A stretch of 24,964 bases of DNA, taken from NCBI GenBank assembly GCA_028711355.1, contig JAQTSL010000011.1:1-24964 (forward strand), in the 5' to 3' direction. The position numbers and the translations under genes were made by a program. Positions 8,187-15,917 of the stretch are shown one piece after another. Below the pieces are notes generated by a model, which saw only the letters and a list, made by a program, of their open reading frames with translations, had not been told where the DNA came from and made no database searches. Source of the DNA: Rhodoferax sp. (GTDB lineage: Bacteria; Pseudomonadota; Gammaproteobacteria; Burkholderiales; Burkholderiaceae_C). Numbering within the stretch: the stretch's first letter is position 1; the number at the start of each line of letters is the position of its first letter.

Positions 8187-10148
8187 ATGGCACTGATCAC
8201 CCTTCTTGACGCCCAACTGGCTTTTGGCCACGTTGCCCTGCTCGACCACGCTGATTTTTCACTCGAAACGCAGGAGCGTGTCGGCTTGATCGGGCGCAAC
8301 GGTGCGGGCAAGTCGTCGATGCTCAAAATTTTGGGCGGGCTCGACAAGCCTGACGACGGCGTGGTGCAAGTGCAGGGAAACATCCGCATTGCGTACGTAG
8401 CGCAAGAGCCGCAACTCGCCCAAAGCGCTACTGTTTTCGAAGCTGTCAGCGCAGGTATGGCAAGGGCCAGGGCCTTGATTGATGAGTATTCCCAGGGGCA
8501 TGGCGATCTGGACGCGATGCAAAGCGAGATCGAGTCGCTGGACGGCTGGAACTGGCAGCAGCGCGTGACCGAAACCCTGCACCGCTTGCACCTGGAGGCA
8601 GACGCGCTGATCGGCACGCTTTCAGGCGGCAACAAAAAACGCGTGGCCTTGGCGCAGGCGCTGGTGGCCGCGCCCGACGTGCTGCTGCTGGACGAACCCA
8701 CCAACCACCTGGACCTGGACAGCATCGAGTGGCTCGAAGGCCTGCTGTGCGAGTTCAAGGGCTCGATCATCTGCATCACCCACGACCGCTCGTTTCTGGA
8801 CAACGTGGTCACGCGCATTGTCGAACTTGATCGCGGTCGGCTACTGAGCTATCCAGGCAACTTTACCGCCTATCTGAGGCAAAAGGCCGAGCAGTTGGCG
8901 CAAGAATCGGTGATCAACGCGCGGGCCGACAAACTGCTGGCACAAGAAGAAATCTGGATCCGCAAAGGCGTAGAGGCGCGCCGCACCCGGGCCCAGGCGC
9001 GCATTGATCGATTGGGCGCCTTGCGCGCCGAGCACGCCGCGCGGCGCAATGCGCAGGGCAGCGTCAAGCTCGACGTAGCCAGTGGTGCGGCCAGTGGCAA
9101 GCTGGTAGCCGAACTGACCCACGTGTCCAAGCGCTTTGGCGACAAAAGAATCGTGCACGATTTTTCGGCCACCATTTTGCGTGGCGACAAGATTGGCCTG
9201 CTGGGCCCCAACGGCGCCGGCAAAACGACGCTGCTCAAACTGATTCTGGGCGAACTGGTGGCCGACCCGGCCCCCGCCAATGCCCCCACGCCCGAGCCCG
9301 GCCACAGCCCCTGGGGCACGGTGCGCCAGGGCGCCAACGTGACGGTGGCGTACTTTGACCAGATGCGCAACGCGCTCGACCTGGACGCCACGCTGGAAGA
9401 CTTCATCAGCCCAGGCAGTGAATGGATCGAGATTGGCAACCGCCGCCAGCACGTTAAAAGCTACTTGGGTGATTTTTTGTTTGCCCCGGCGCGCGCCAAT
9501 TCTCCGGTGCGATCCCTGAGCGGCGGCGAGCGCAACCGGCTGTTGCTGGCGCGCCTGTTTGCCCGCCCGGCCAACGTGCTGGTGCTGGACGAACCCACCA
9601 ACGACCTGGACATCGACACGCTCGAACTGCTGGAAGACCTGCTGCAAGTTTATGACGGCACGGTGTTCCTGGTCAGCCACGACCGCACCTTCATGGACAA
9701 CGTGGTCACCAGCACCATTGCGTACGAAGGCGATGCCTTTTGGCGCGAGTACGAGGGCGGTGTCACCGACTGGTTGACGCAAAGCCGGCGCGCTGCCGAG
9801 CTGTCCAAAAATAATGACAAAAAAGGCCTCCAGCCCTTTAGAGACAAGCGCCAGCAGCTCTCTGAACAAGAGCAAATAAAGGCACCCGACGTGCCTTTGT
9901 CCAACGCACCGGCGACCGCCACTGCGGTCAAACCGCGCAAACTCAGCTTCAAGGAACAGCGCGAGCTGGACGCGCTACCGGAGCTGATTGCACGGCTGGA
10001 AGCCGAACAAAAAGAAGCCGCCGGCCTGCTGGCCGACGGCAGCCTGTACGCGGTGGACAACGCCCGCGCCCTGAAGCTAGCGGCGCGTAGCGCCGAGATT
10101 GAAAACGAGCTGCTGGCCGCGCTGGAGCGCTGGGAATCGTTGGGATAG
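8187..10148 (+). CDS. uup: ABC-F family ATPase (Uup-like)
   Basis: This 653-residue protein has two ATP-binding cassettes and no membrane domain, the ABC-F architecture. These proteins act on ribosomes or, for Uup, also affect replication-related DNA structures and transposon excision. Cassette 1 has Walker A GRNGAGKS (about residue 36), signature LSGGNKKR and Walker B LLLDEPTNHLD. Cassette 2 has GPNGAGKTT, LSGGERNRL and LVLDEPTNDLD. A charged C-terminal helical domain (last ~80 residues, rich in EAEQKEAAGLL-type heptads) marks Uup rather than EttA. An upstream in-frame extension to 8055 is rejected because homology starts at MALITLLDAQLAFG. The linker after cassette 2 is encoded by a repeat-like insert at 9817-9876. 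Confidence 0.9.
   Translation: MALITLLDAQLAFGHVALLDHADFSLETQERVGLIGRNGAGKSSMLKILGGLDKPDDGVVQVQGNIRIAYVAQEPQLAQSATVFEAVSAGMARARALIDEYSQGHGDLDAMQSEIESLDGWNWQQRVTETLHRLHLEADALIGTLSGGNKKRVALAQALVAAPDVLLLDEPTNHLDLDSIEWLEGLLCEFKGSIICITHDRSFLDNVVTRIVELDRGRLLSYPGNFTAYLRQKAEQLAQESVINARADKLLAQEEIWIRKGVEARRTRAQARIDRLGALRAEHAARRNAQGSVKLDVASGAASGKLVAELTHVSKRFGDKRIVHDFSATILRGDKIGLLGPNGAGKTTLLKLILGELVADPAPANAPTPEPGHSPWGTVRQGANVTVAYFDQMRNALDLDATLEDFISPGSEWIEIGNRRQHVKSYLGDFLFAPARANSPVRSLSGGERNRLLLARLFARPANVLVLDEPTNDLDIDTLELLEDLLQVYDGTVFLVSHDRTFMDNVVTSTIAYEGDAFWREYEGGVTDWLTQSRRAAELSKNNDKKGLQPFRDKRQQLSEQEQIKAPDVPLSNAPATATAVKPRKLSFKEQRELDALPELIARLEAEQKEAAGLLADGSLYAVDNARALKLAARSAEIENELLAALERWESLG
9817..9876. repeat. 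Repeat-like insert in the uup linker region
   Basis: The stretch contains GGCCTCCAGCCCTT, then AAGCGCCAGCAGCT, then GCTCT...AGAGC. It is an imperfect palindrome matching, by my recollection, a short repeat frequent in Comamonadaceae genomes (GGCCTCTAGCGCTT...AAGCGCTAGCAGCT). It encodes KKGLQPFRDKRQQLSEQEQ in the flexible linker between the second ATPase cassette and the C-terminal domain, without breaking the frame. Family membership needs a genome-wide comparison. Confidence 0.45.
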
Positions 10149-10155
10149 CTGAGGC

Positions 10156-11389
10156 TTACTTGTGCGTCACAACCACCGGCTCCACCAGGAACAGGTTGGC
10201 GCTGGCCGGGTTGACCGTCACCTTGACCCAGTGCAGCGACGGACTGCCAAAGGTTTCCACGCGGGTGAAGTTCAGCAAGGGGTTCAGCGTGCGTGGCAGC
10301 GGCTTGTCGGTCTTGAACACGTGCTGGTCGCCGTGCACAAACAGCACCTGGCCGGCAAAGCTGCGGGTTTGGGTCTCTACATCACGCATAAATGCGCGGT
10401 AGCCAGTGACTTCGGGTGTCAGGCTGTCGTCGATTTCCTCGGTTTCAGCGATGTCAAAACCAGGCTCGCCTTGCACCACCAGCACCACGCCTTTGGCCGC
10501 GCTGCTACGCGCTTGGTCGAAGGTTGCTTTGAGCCATTCGCGGTTAGCGCCATCGCGGGCTTGGTATTCGGCCTCTGCCGCGTCGCAATCGGTTTGACCG
10601 CGCTTGCTGTTACCGGTGCACTGCTTGGGCGTGCCCATGTGGTTGTTGTTGCTGCCTGGCATGTTAAACCGAGAAAATCCATTAGGCGGGTCTTCGACCC
10701 TGCACAGCGACTGGCGGCCGATTTGCGGTCATTTTGGACGGTCATTCGTTGTTCATAGCTGAGCTATGAACGCCTCACGCCCGCCCAAACTGCCTCGCAA
10801 CTCGCCTCGCCATCCATCTGTGCCCTAATGGGCAATCTCGGTTAAAGCCGGCAAACACCACTGGGCCATAGGCAAAGCGGGTGTTTTCAACCTGCGGCTG
10901 GCTCAACGCCCCCTGGTGTTGCAGCGGCAGCGTTTGTTGGCCCAATGAGTTCACCGTTGGGTACAACACGCGGCGCAGGTGCGCCAGGCGCTCCAGCGGG
11001 TCCATGCTGCCGTTGTTGGTGCGGTGGCAGTCGGTCCATTCGTTATCGCCGGGCACATACACCACGGGCCTTTTCATGCTGTTGAACATGGTCAGCGCGT
11101 CGGTGTAAACATCGTCGCTGCACTTGGAGCTGCCGTCCTTGATGTCACCGTCGTAGAGCGAGAACGCAATGTCAGACGCGTTGATGCTAGCCAGCACCAC
11201 GGGCAGCTTGGGGGCGTCGCCCGCTTTTTTGTAAGGCATGTCGCCCCACAGTCCAAAACTATAGCTGCCAGCGCTTTCTGCGTCTGTGCTAGAAGCACTT
11301 TTTGCTGTTGATCCAGGGTGGGCACAGGCGAGCAAAGTCAAGCACAGGAAAGCGCCCATAGCGGCGCGCGCAGCAGAAATATGCAACAT
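10156..11389 (-). pseudogene. Lipoprotein metallophosphoesterase, disrupted by a MITE-like insertion
   Basis: The 5' part (11389 down to 10842) encodes a lipoprotein signal MLHISAARAAMGAFLCLTLLACA (cleavage before the lipobox Cys in LLAC). Calcineurin-like phosphoesterase motifs follow: GLWGDMPY, YDGDIKDGSSKC and VPGDNEWTDC. The 3' part (10662 to 10156) continues with MPGSNNNHMG, a helical segment and the metal motif HGDQHVF. A 173-bp element separates them. Removing it with one copy of the TTAAA duplication rejoins GGC TTT AAC ATG CCA (GFNMP) in frame, giving about 351 residues. As it stands, translation runs into the element and stops at 10775. I chose M at 11389 over 11398 because GAGG lies 9 nt upstream. 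A Pho-box-like site precedes it. The ancestral role was probably periplasmic phosphate scavenging. Confidence 0.9.
10669..10841. mobile_element. 173-bp MITE-like non-autonomous element with TIRs and 5-bp TSD
   Basis: The ends are imperfect inverted repeats: CCGAGAAAATCCATTAGG at the left, and CCGAGATTGCCCATTAGG on the opposite strand at the right (14 of 18 identical). The element is flanked by TTAAA on both sides (10664-10668 and 10842-10846). The preceding G is also shared, so a 6-bp duplication cannot be excluded. A perfect internal palindrome, GTTCATAGCT-g-AGCTATGAAC, lies at 10751-10771. No transposase gene fits inside. It interrupts the phosphoesterase gene and shifts the frame (178 bp inserted in total). 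The parent insertion sequence was not recognised. Confidence 0.9.
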
Positions 11390-11480
11390 GAAAATCATCC
11401 TCAGAATGTGCGGGGCAGATCAACGCTCAATGCCAGGCGTCCGCTCTGTTTCCTGCGGGTTAATGTGAAATGACCTGCGC

Positions 11481-11514
11481 AGCGTAGGCGGCTGGTGTGA
11501 CGTTGGCGTGACCA
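11481..11514 (-). promoter_or_regulatory. PhoB-box-like direct repeat and -10 for the phosphoesterase gene
   Basis: On the minus strand TGGTCAC (11514-11508) and ACGTCAC (11503-11497) are direct repeats at an 11-bp period (7+4+7). Ten bases later comes TACGCT (11486-11481), a plausible -10. PhoB boxes are tandem CTGTCAT-like 7-mers with 4-bp AT-rich spacers, placed about 10 bp before the -10. Here the half-sites keep GTCAC but the spacer is not AT-rich. Confidence 0.5.
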
Positions 11515-11517
11515 TCG

Positions 11518-11546
11518 CTGTCACACCAGCGTCACACAAACGCCAC
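11518..11546 (+). promoter_or_regulatory. PhoB-box-like triple direct repeat for the ABC importer operon
   Basis: CTGTCAC (11518-11524), GCGTCAC (11529-11535) and ACGCCAC (11540-11546) repeat with an exact 11-bp period. A TTTATC sequence (11560-11565) could be the -10, and AGGAG (11571-11575) is the ribosome site of the binding-protein gene. Together with the mirror-image site at 11497-11514 it forms a divergent regulatory region suggesting phosphate-starvation control of both sides. Confidence 0.55.
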
Positions 11547-11580
11547 ACACTCACCGGGCTTTATCAACCCAGGAGTTCAC

Positions 11581-12675
11581 ATGACATTGTTTTCTTTGCG
11601 CGCCATTGCGCTGGCTGCCACCACCGTCGCAGCATGCGCTGCCAACGCCCAATCGGCTGACCTGATCAAAGCCGCCAAGGCCGAAGGTCAGCTCACCGTA
11701 ATCGCCCTGCCGCACGACTGGTGTGGTTACGGCGCGGTGCTCGAAGGCTTCAAAGCCAAATACGGCCTGAAGGTCAACGAGCTCAACCCCGACGCCGGTT
11801 CGGGCGACGAGATCGAAGCCATCAAGGCCAACCAAGGCAACAAGGGCCCGCAAGCGCCCGACGTGATCGACGTGGGCTTATCGTACGGCCCCACCGCCAA
11901 GGCGGCTGGCCTGCTACAGGCCTACAAGGTCAGCACCTGGAACAGCATCGACGCGTCGATCAAAGACGCTGACGGCTTCTGGACCGGTGACTACTACGGG
12001 GTGTTGAGCTTTCAAATCAACAGCGATCTGGTCAAAAATGCACCGCAAGACTGGGCCGACCTGCTGAAACCCGAATACAAAAACGCCGTGGCCCTGGCCG
12101 GTGACCCGCGCAGCTCCAACCAGGCCACGCAAGCCCCCTACGCTGCCGGCTTGAGCCGCAACGGCGGCAAAGCCGACACGGCCGCCGCCGAAGGCCTCAA
12201 GTTCTTTGCCGAGATGAACAAGGCGGGCAACTTTGTGCCGGTGATCGGCAAGGCCGCATCCTTGGCACAAGGCAGCACGCCGATCGTGGTGCGTTGGGAC
12301 TACAACGCCCTGGCCGACCGCGACACCCTCAAAGGCAACCCAAAGGTGGAGGTGATCGTGCCCAAGACCGGCGTCGTCGCCGGTGTCTATGTGCAAGCCA
12401 TCAGCGCCTATGCGCCGCACCCCAGCGCTGCCAAGCTGTGGATGGAATATTTGTACTCGGACGAAGGCCAAGTGGCTTGGCTCAACGGCTATTGCCACCC
12501 GGTGCGCTTTAACGACCTGATCAAGCGCGGCAAGGTACCCGCCGCTACCCTGGCCAAATTGCCACCCGCAGCCGCGTATGCCAAAGCCGTGTTCCCGACT
12601 TTGGACCAGCAAAAAGCGGCCAAGGAAGTGATCGCCAAGCAATGGGATAGTGTGGTGGGTGCCACGGTGAAATAA
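11581..12675 (+). CDS. ABC transporter periplasmic substrate-binding protein
   Basis: This 364-residue protein has an N-terminal signal peptide (MTLFSLRAIALAATTVAACAANAQSA, cleavage probably after ANAQ). Its two-lobe type II binding-protein fold resembles the iron/polyamine/phosphonate group: LTVIALPHDWCGYG at the N-terminal strand, DVIDVGLSYG, the hinge region GDYYGVLSFQINSDLV and the C-terminal KLWMEYLYSDEGQ. It starts the operon with AGGAG 5 nt upstream of ATG. The substrate is not identifiable by reading. The Pho-box-like promoter and the neighbouring phosphatase favour a phosphorus compound (2-aminoethylphosphonate or a phosphate ester, as for PhnS- or AfuA-type proteins) over iron or polyamine; this is inference. 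Confidence 0.85.
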   Translation: MTLFSLRAIALAATTVAACAANAQSADLIKAAKAEGQLTVIALPHDWCGYGAVLEGFKAKYGLKVNELNPDAGSGDEIEAIKANQGNKGPQAPDVIDVGLSYGPTAKAAGLLQAYKVSTWNSIDASIKDADGFWTGDYYGVLSFQINSDLVKNAPQDWADLLKPEYKNAVALAGDPRSSNQATQAPYAAGLSRNGGKADTAAAEGLKFFAEMNKAGNFVPVIGKAASLAQGSTPIVVRWDYNALADRDTLKGNPKVEVIVPKTGVVAGVYVQAISAYAPHPSAAKLWMEYLYSDEGQVAWLNGYCHPVRFNDLIKRGKVPAATLAKLPPAAAYAKAVFPTLDQQKAAKEVIAKQWDSVVGATVK

Positions 12676-12678
12676 GTA

Positions 12679-13491
12679 ATGGCGGGGCATCCCCAAGCGC
12701 TAGCCCCCCGCCGCTGGCTCGGCAGCGCGTGGGGCTTGGTGCCATTTTTGTTGTTTGCGGTGCTGTTTTTGCTGGCACCCACCGTTAGCTTGCTGGTGGG
12801 TGCGTTTCAGACACCCGAAGGCGACTTCACGCTGGCCAACCTGGCGGCGCTGGCAGACCCAACCATCGTCAGCGCTTTTGCCATCAGTTTGCGCATCAGC
12901 GCGGCGTCGGCCCTGATTGGCGGCGTGCTGGGCACGGTGCTGGCCTGGGCCGCCGTGCTGGGCTATTTGCCCGCGGGCTTGCGCTCCAGCCTGACCACGT
13001 TTTGCGGTGTAGCGTCCAACTTTGCTGGCGTGCCACTGGCGTTCGCCTTTTTGGCCACGCTCGGAAGGGTGGGGCTGGTCACCGCGCTGCTGCGTGGTCT
13101 GGGGGTGGACCTGTACGCCAACGGCTTTAATTTGCTGAGTTTTTGGGGCCTGACGCTGACCTATTTGTATTTTCAGATTCCGCTGATGCTGCTGGTGATT
13201 ACCCCGGCGCTGGAGGGTCTGCGCCGCGAATGGCGCGAAGCGTGTTGGTGTTTGGGTGGCAGCGCATGGCATTACTGGCGCTGGGTAGCGCTGCCGGTGC
13301 TGCTGCCGCCGGTGCTGGGCGCCATGCTGCTGCTGTTTGCCAACGCTTTTGGCGCGGTGGCCACGGCTTACGCGCTCACCGGCAGCTCGCTCAACATTGT
13401 GCCGATCTTGCTGTTTGCCCAGATCCGTGGCGACGTGCTGCACAACCCCAACCTGGGCTACGCGCTGGCCTGGCCGTGGCGTATTTTTTGA
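12679..13491 (+). CDS. ABC transporter permease 1, C-terminally truncated
   Basis: This 270-residue inner-membrane permease starts 3 bp after the binding-protein stop. Five hydrophobic segments can be traced (about residues 15-40, 65-95, 105-130, 150-175, 205-235), with the coupling-helix region EGLRREWREACWCLGGSAWHYWRW (EAA-like loop). Family members have a sixth segment after NLGYALA. Here that phrase is followed directly by WPWRIF and a stop, in a sequence that in the next frame encodes the first membrane segment of permease 2. The last segment is therefore missing. I interpret this as a deletion that fused the two permease genes, so the gene is probably non-functional; a sequencing or assembly error is the alternative. 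Confidence 0.8.
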   Translation: MAGHPQALAPRRWLGSAWGLVPFLLFAVLFLLAPTVSLLVGAFQTPEGDFTLANLAALADPTIVSAFAISLRISAASALIGGVLGTVLAWAAVLGYLPAGLRSSLTTFCGVASNFAGVPLAFAFLATLGRVGLVTALLRGLGVDLYANGFNLLSFWGLTLTYLYFQIPLMLLVITPALEGLRREWREACWCLGGSAWHYWRWVALPVLLPPVLGAMLLLFANAFGAVATAYALTGSSLNIVPILLFAQIRGDVLHNPNLGYALAWPWRIF

Positions 13492-14219
13492 CGCCGCTGA
13501 TCGCTACTTTAGAGTTCAGCCTGCGCATGCGCCGCGGCGAGTACAGCCTGGACGCGTACCGCGAGGTGTTTGCCGACGCGCTGTTTCAGGCCAGCTTTGG
13601 GTATTCAATGCTCGCTGCCGTGCTAACCATTTTTGTGGGCGCACTGCTGGTGGTACCTACCGCTTTTTGGGTGCACTGGAAACTGCCGCGCTGGCGCCCG
13701 GTGGTGGAATTCATCACGCTGCTGCCGCTGGTGATTCCGGCGATCGTGCTGGTGTTTGGCTACCTGCGCTTGTTCAACAGCAGCGCCTGGCTGGCGCTGA
13801 CCGACACCGACTTCGGCACCAACAGCTTGCTGGTGATGGCCTATGTGACGCTCACGCTGCCTTATATGTACCGAAGCGTGGACACCGGTTTGCAGGCGAT
13901 GGACGTCAAGGCGCTGACCGAAGCCGCCCAAGTGCTGGGTGCCGGGCGGCTGACGATTCTGCTGCGCGTGATCCTGCCCAACCTGCGCTCGGCGTTGCTT
14001 TCGGGTGCGTTTTTGACCTTTGCCATTGTGATGGGCGAATTCACCATGGCCAGCCTGCTCAACCGGCCGGCCTTTGGGCCTTATCTGCAAATGGTGGGCG
14101 CCAACCGGGCTTACGAGCCGGCGGCGCTGGCTATTTTGGCGTTCGCGCTGACCTGGGCCTGCATCGGCTTGATCAACCTGTTGGGTCGGCGCGGCGCGGC
14201 CAGCACCACCCCGCTTTAA
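13476..14219 (+). pseudogene. ABC transporter permease 2, N-terminally truncated remnant
   Basis: The frame encodes AYFLTPLIATLEFSLRMRRGEYS, the end of a first membrane segment, then four or five more hydrophobic segments. The EAA loop reads LTEAAQVLGAGRLTILLRVILP around 13913-13978, and the C-terminus is complete. The expected start codon and the first ~20 residues are absent, because the frame emerges inside the end of permease 1. Possible rescue starts are GTG 13476 or ATG 13527, neither with a clear ribosome site, and both would lose most of membrane segment 1. Translational coupling from the permease 1 stop at 13489-13491 is conceivable. The body of the gene is intact, so the lesion is probably recent. 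Confidence 0.75.
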
Positions 14220-14254
14220 CGCCCGCGCACAGCGCGCTTACACCGAAGACTCAC

Positions 14255-15358
14255 ATGGATATGGCTTACCTCGAACTCACCCACCTGCACAAAAGCTACG
14301 GCGAACAAGCCGTGGTGCACGACTTTTCCCTGAGCGTGGCGCGCGGTGAATTTGTCACCTTTCTGGGCCCCTCGGGCTGCGGGAAAACCACGGTGCTGCG
14401 CATGATCGCCGGGCTGGAGGCGGCCCAAGGTGGGCAAATTTTGCTGGAGGGTCAGGACATCACGCATCTGCCCACCGCGCAGCGCCACGTGGGCATGGTG
14501 TTTCAGGCGTACGCGCTGTTTCCCAACCTGACGGTGGCAGAAAACGTAGGCTTTGGTCTGCGTGTGGCTGGGGTGCCTGCGGCCGATCGGGCCCGGCGCG
14601 TGGCCGAGATGCTGGACCGCGTGGAGCTGCCCCACCTGGGCGCACGTTACCCCTGGCAATTGTCGGGCGGGCAGCAACAACGGGTGGCGCTGGCGCGGGC
14701 GCTGGCCAACGAGCCGCGCGTGCTGTTGCTCGACGAGCCGCTGTCGGCGCTGGACGCCAAGATACGCGAATCGCTGCGCGAGTCACTGCGTGCCTTGCAG
14801 CGCAGCCTGGGCCTGACCACGATTTTCGTCACCCACGACCAGGAAGAAGCGCTGGCGCTGTCAGACCGGGTGGTGGTGATGCAGGGCGGACGCATTGAGC
14901 AGGTGGGCAACCCGGCGACCATTTACAACCGCCCAGGCAGCGCCTTTGTGGCGGACTTTGTGGGCACACTTAACCGGCTCCGTGCGCAGGTGTACGACGC
15001 CGCCGCAGGGCGATTGTTGCTGGGCAAACAACTGATGCGCACTACCCAATCGCTGGCCGGTCGGTTGGTCAACAGCCGCTGTGAGCTGGGGCTGCGGCCC
15101 GAAGCACTGCGCTTGCTGGCAGAGGGTCACCCTGACGACAGCATTGAACCGGCGCATAGCACTGAAAACGTTCTTGAAGGTGAGGTGCAAGACCTGGTTT
15201 TTCAGGGCGCGGTGGTGCGCATGAGGGTGCGTATCGAAGGTCAACCCGAACACCAGCCGGTGCAGGTCGCCCTGTTCAACGACCCGCTACATACCTGGCC
15301 CGAACGCGGCCAGCGGGTACGCCTGGGGCTCGCCGCCGACAGCCTGATGGTGCTTTGA
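14255..15358 (+). CDS. ABC transporter ATP-binding protein (PotA/FbpC/PhnT type)
   Basis: This 367-residue cytoplasmic ATPase energises the importer encoded upstream. Walker A GPSGCGKTT is near residue 39, Q-loop VFQAYALFPN near 85, signature LSGGQQQRVALARAL near 135, Walker B VLLLDEPLSALD near 157, and the H-loop His in IFVTHDQEEA. The C-terminal ~120 residues form a TOBE-like regulatory domain. ATG 14255 (MDMAYLEL) or 14261 are both possible; GAAG precedes. The long in-frame extension upstream of 14255 overlaps permease 2 and is not real. The gene itself looks intact although the permeases are damaged. Confidence 0.92.
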   Translation: MDMAYLELTHLHKSYGEQAVVHDFSLSVARGEFVTFLGPSGCGKTTVLRMIAGLEAAQGGQILLEGQDITHLPTAQRHVGMVFQAYALFPNLTVAENVGFGLRVAGVPAADRARRVAEMLDRVELPHLGARYPWQLSGGQQQRVALARALANEPRVLLLDEPLSALDAKIRESLRESLRALQRSLGLTTIFVTHDQEEALALSDRVVVMQGGRIEQVGNPATIYNRPGSAFVADFVGTLNRLRAQVYDAAAGRLLLGKQLMRTTQSLAGRLVNSRCELGLRPEALRLLAEGHPDDSIEPAHSTENVLEGEVQDLVFQGAVVRMRVRIEGQPEHQPVQVALFNDPLHTWPERGQRVRLGLAADSLMVL

Positions 15359-15398
15359 ACCGCGATCGCCCATTAAAAGCCTTCGGTACTGCTTTCAG

Positions 15399-15887
15399 CT
15401 ACAGATGCGCCAGCGGCACGGCGCCGGCGGCTTCATCCGCCTGGAGCAGACCGATCAGTTGTACCAGATCCTGATCCAAGCGAGCGAGTGTCTGCGCGGG
15501 CAGACGGTTGAGCGCATCGGGCAGCACACCCTCAAACGGGCCCGGTACATTTTTCAGCAGATCCAGCGCCGCAGTTTGCAAAAAAAGTTGCACCTGGCGC
15601 CGGTCGGCCGTGCCTTTTTCAATCCGGATCAGCTCTTTGAGCTGCAAACCCCTGACCAGATTACTGGCGGTGGACTGGTGCACATCCATACGCCGCGCCA
15701 GTTCGCCCAGGCCAACACCCGGTTGATCGCGCACCACACTCAGCGCCCAAACTTGCGCGCCACCCAGACCGACGCGCTTTTCAACATGCTTGAAGTGACT
15801 GCGCACCGCGCTGAAAACCACCCGAAAACGGCGCAGCACCTGCGCCGATGGGCTGGACGAAACAGACGCTGAAACTGATTTTGGCAT
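15399..15887 (-). CDS. MarR family transcriptional regulator
   Basis: This 162-residue winged-helix protein contains the recognition-helix region LGELARRMDVHQSTASNLVRGL (about 60-82) and the wing RIEKGTADRRQVQLFLQ (about 88-105), flanked by dimerisation helices. The length is normal for MarR regulators, which usually repress divergent or own operons and release DNA on binding phenolic or other ligands. It lies 30 bp downstream of the DapB-like gene and is probably co-transcribed with it. A candidate operator is in the divergent promoter region at 16711-16723. It converges on the ABC ATPase gene with a 40-bp gap. Confidence 0.88.
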   Translation of the reverse strand: MPKSVSASVSSSPSAQVLRRFRVVFSAVRSHFKHVEKRVGLGGAQVWALSVVRDQPGVGLGELARRMDVHQSTASNLVRGLQLKELIRIEKGTADRRQVQLFLQTAALDLLKNVPGPFEGVLPDALNRLPAQTLARLDQDLVQLIGLLQADEAAGAVPLAHL

Positions 15888-15917
15888 GGACCGCAGCGCA
15901 AAGTAAGGAGGCTCGCA

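Noticed and set aside
13337..14254. In-frame extension of the ABC ATPase upstream of 14255
   Set aside because: This part overlaps both permeases in another frame and lacks homology; the ATPase starts at MDMAYLEL.
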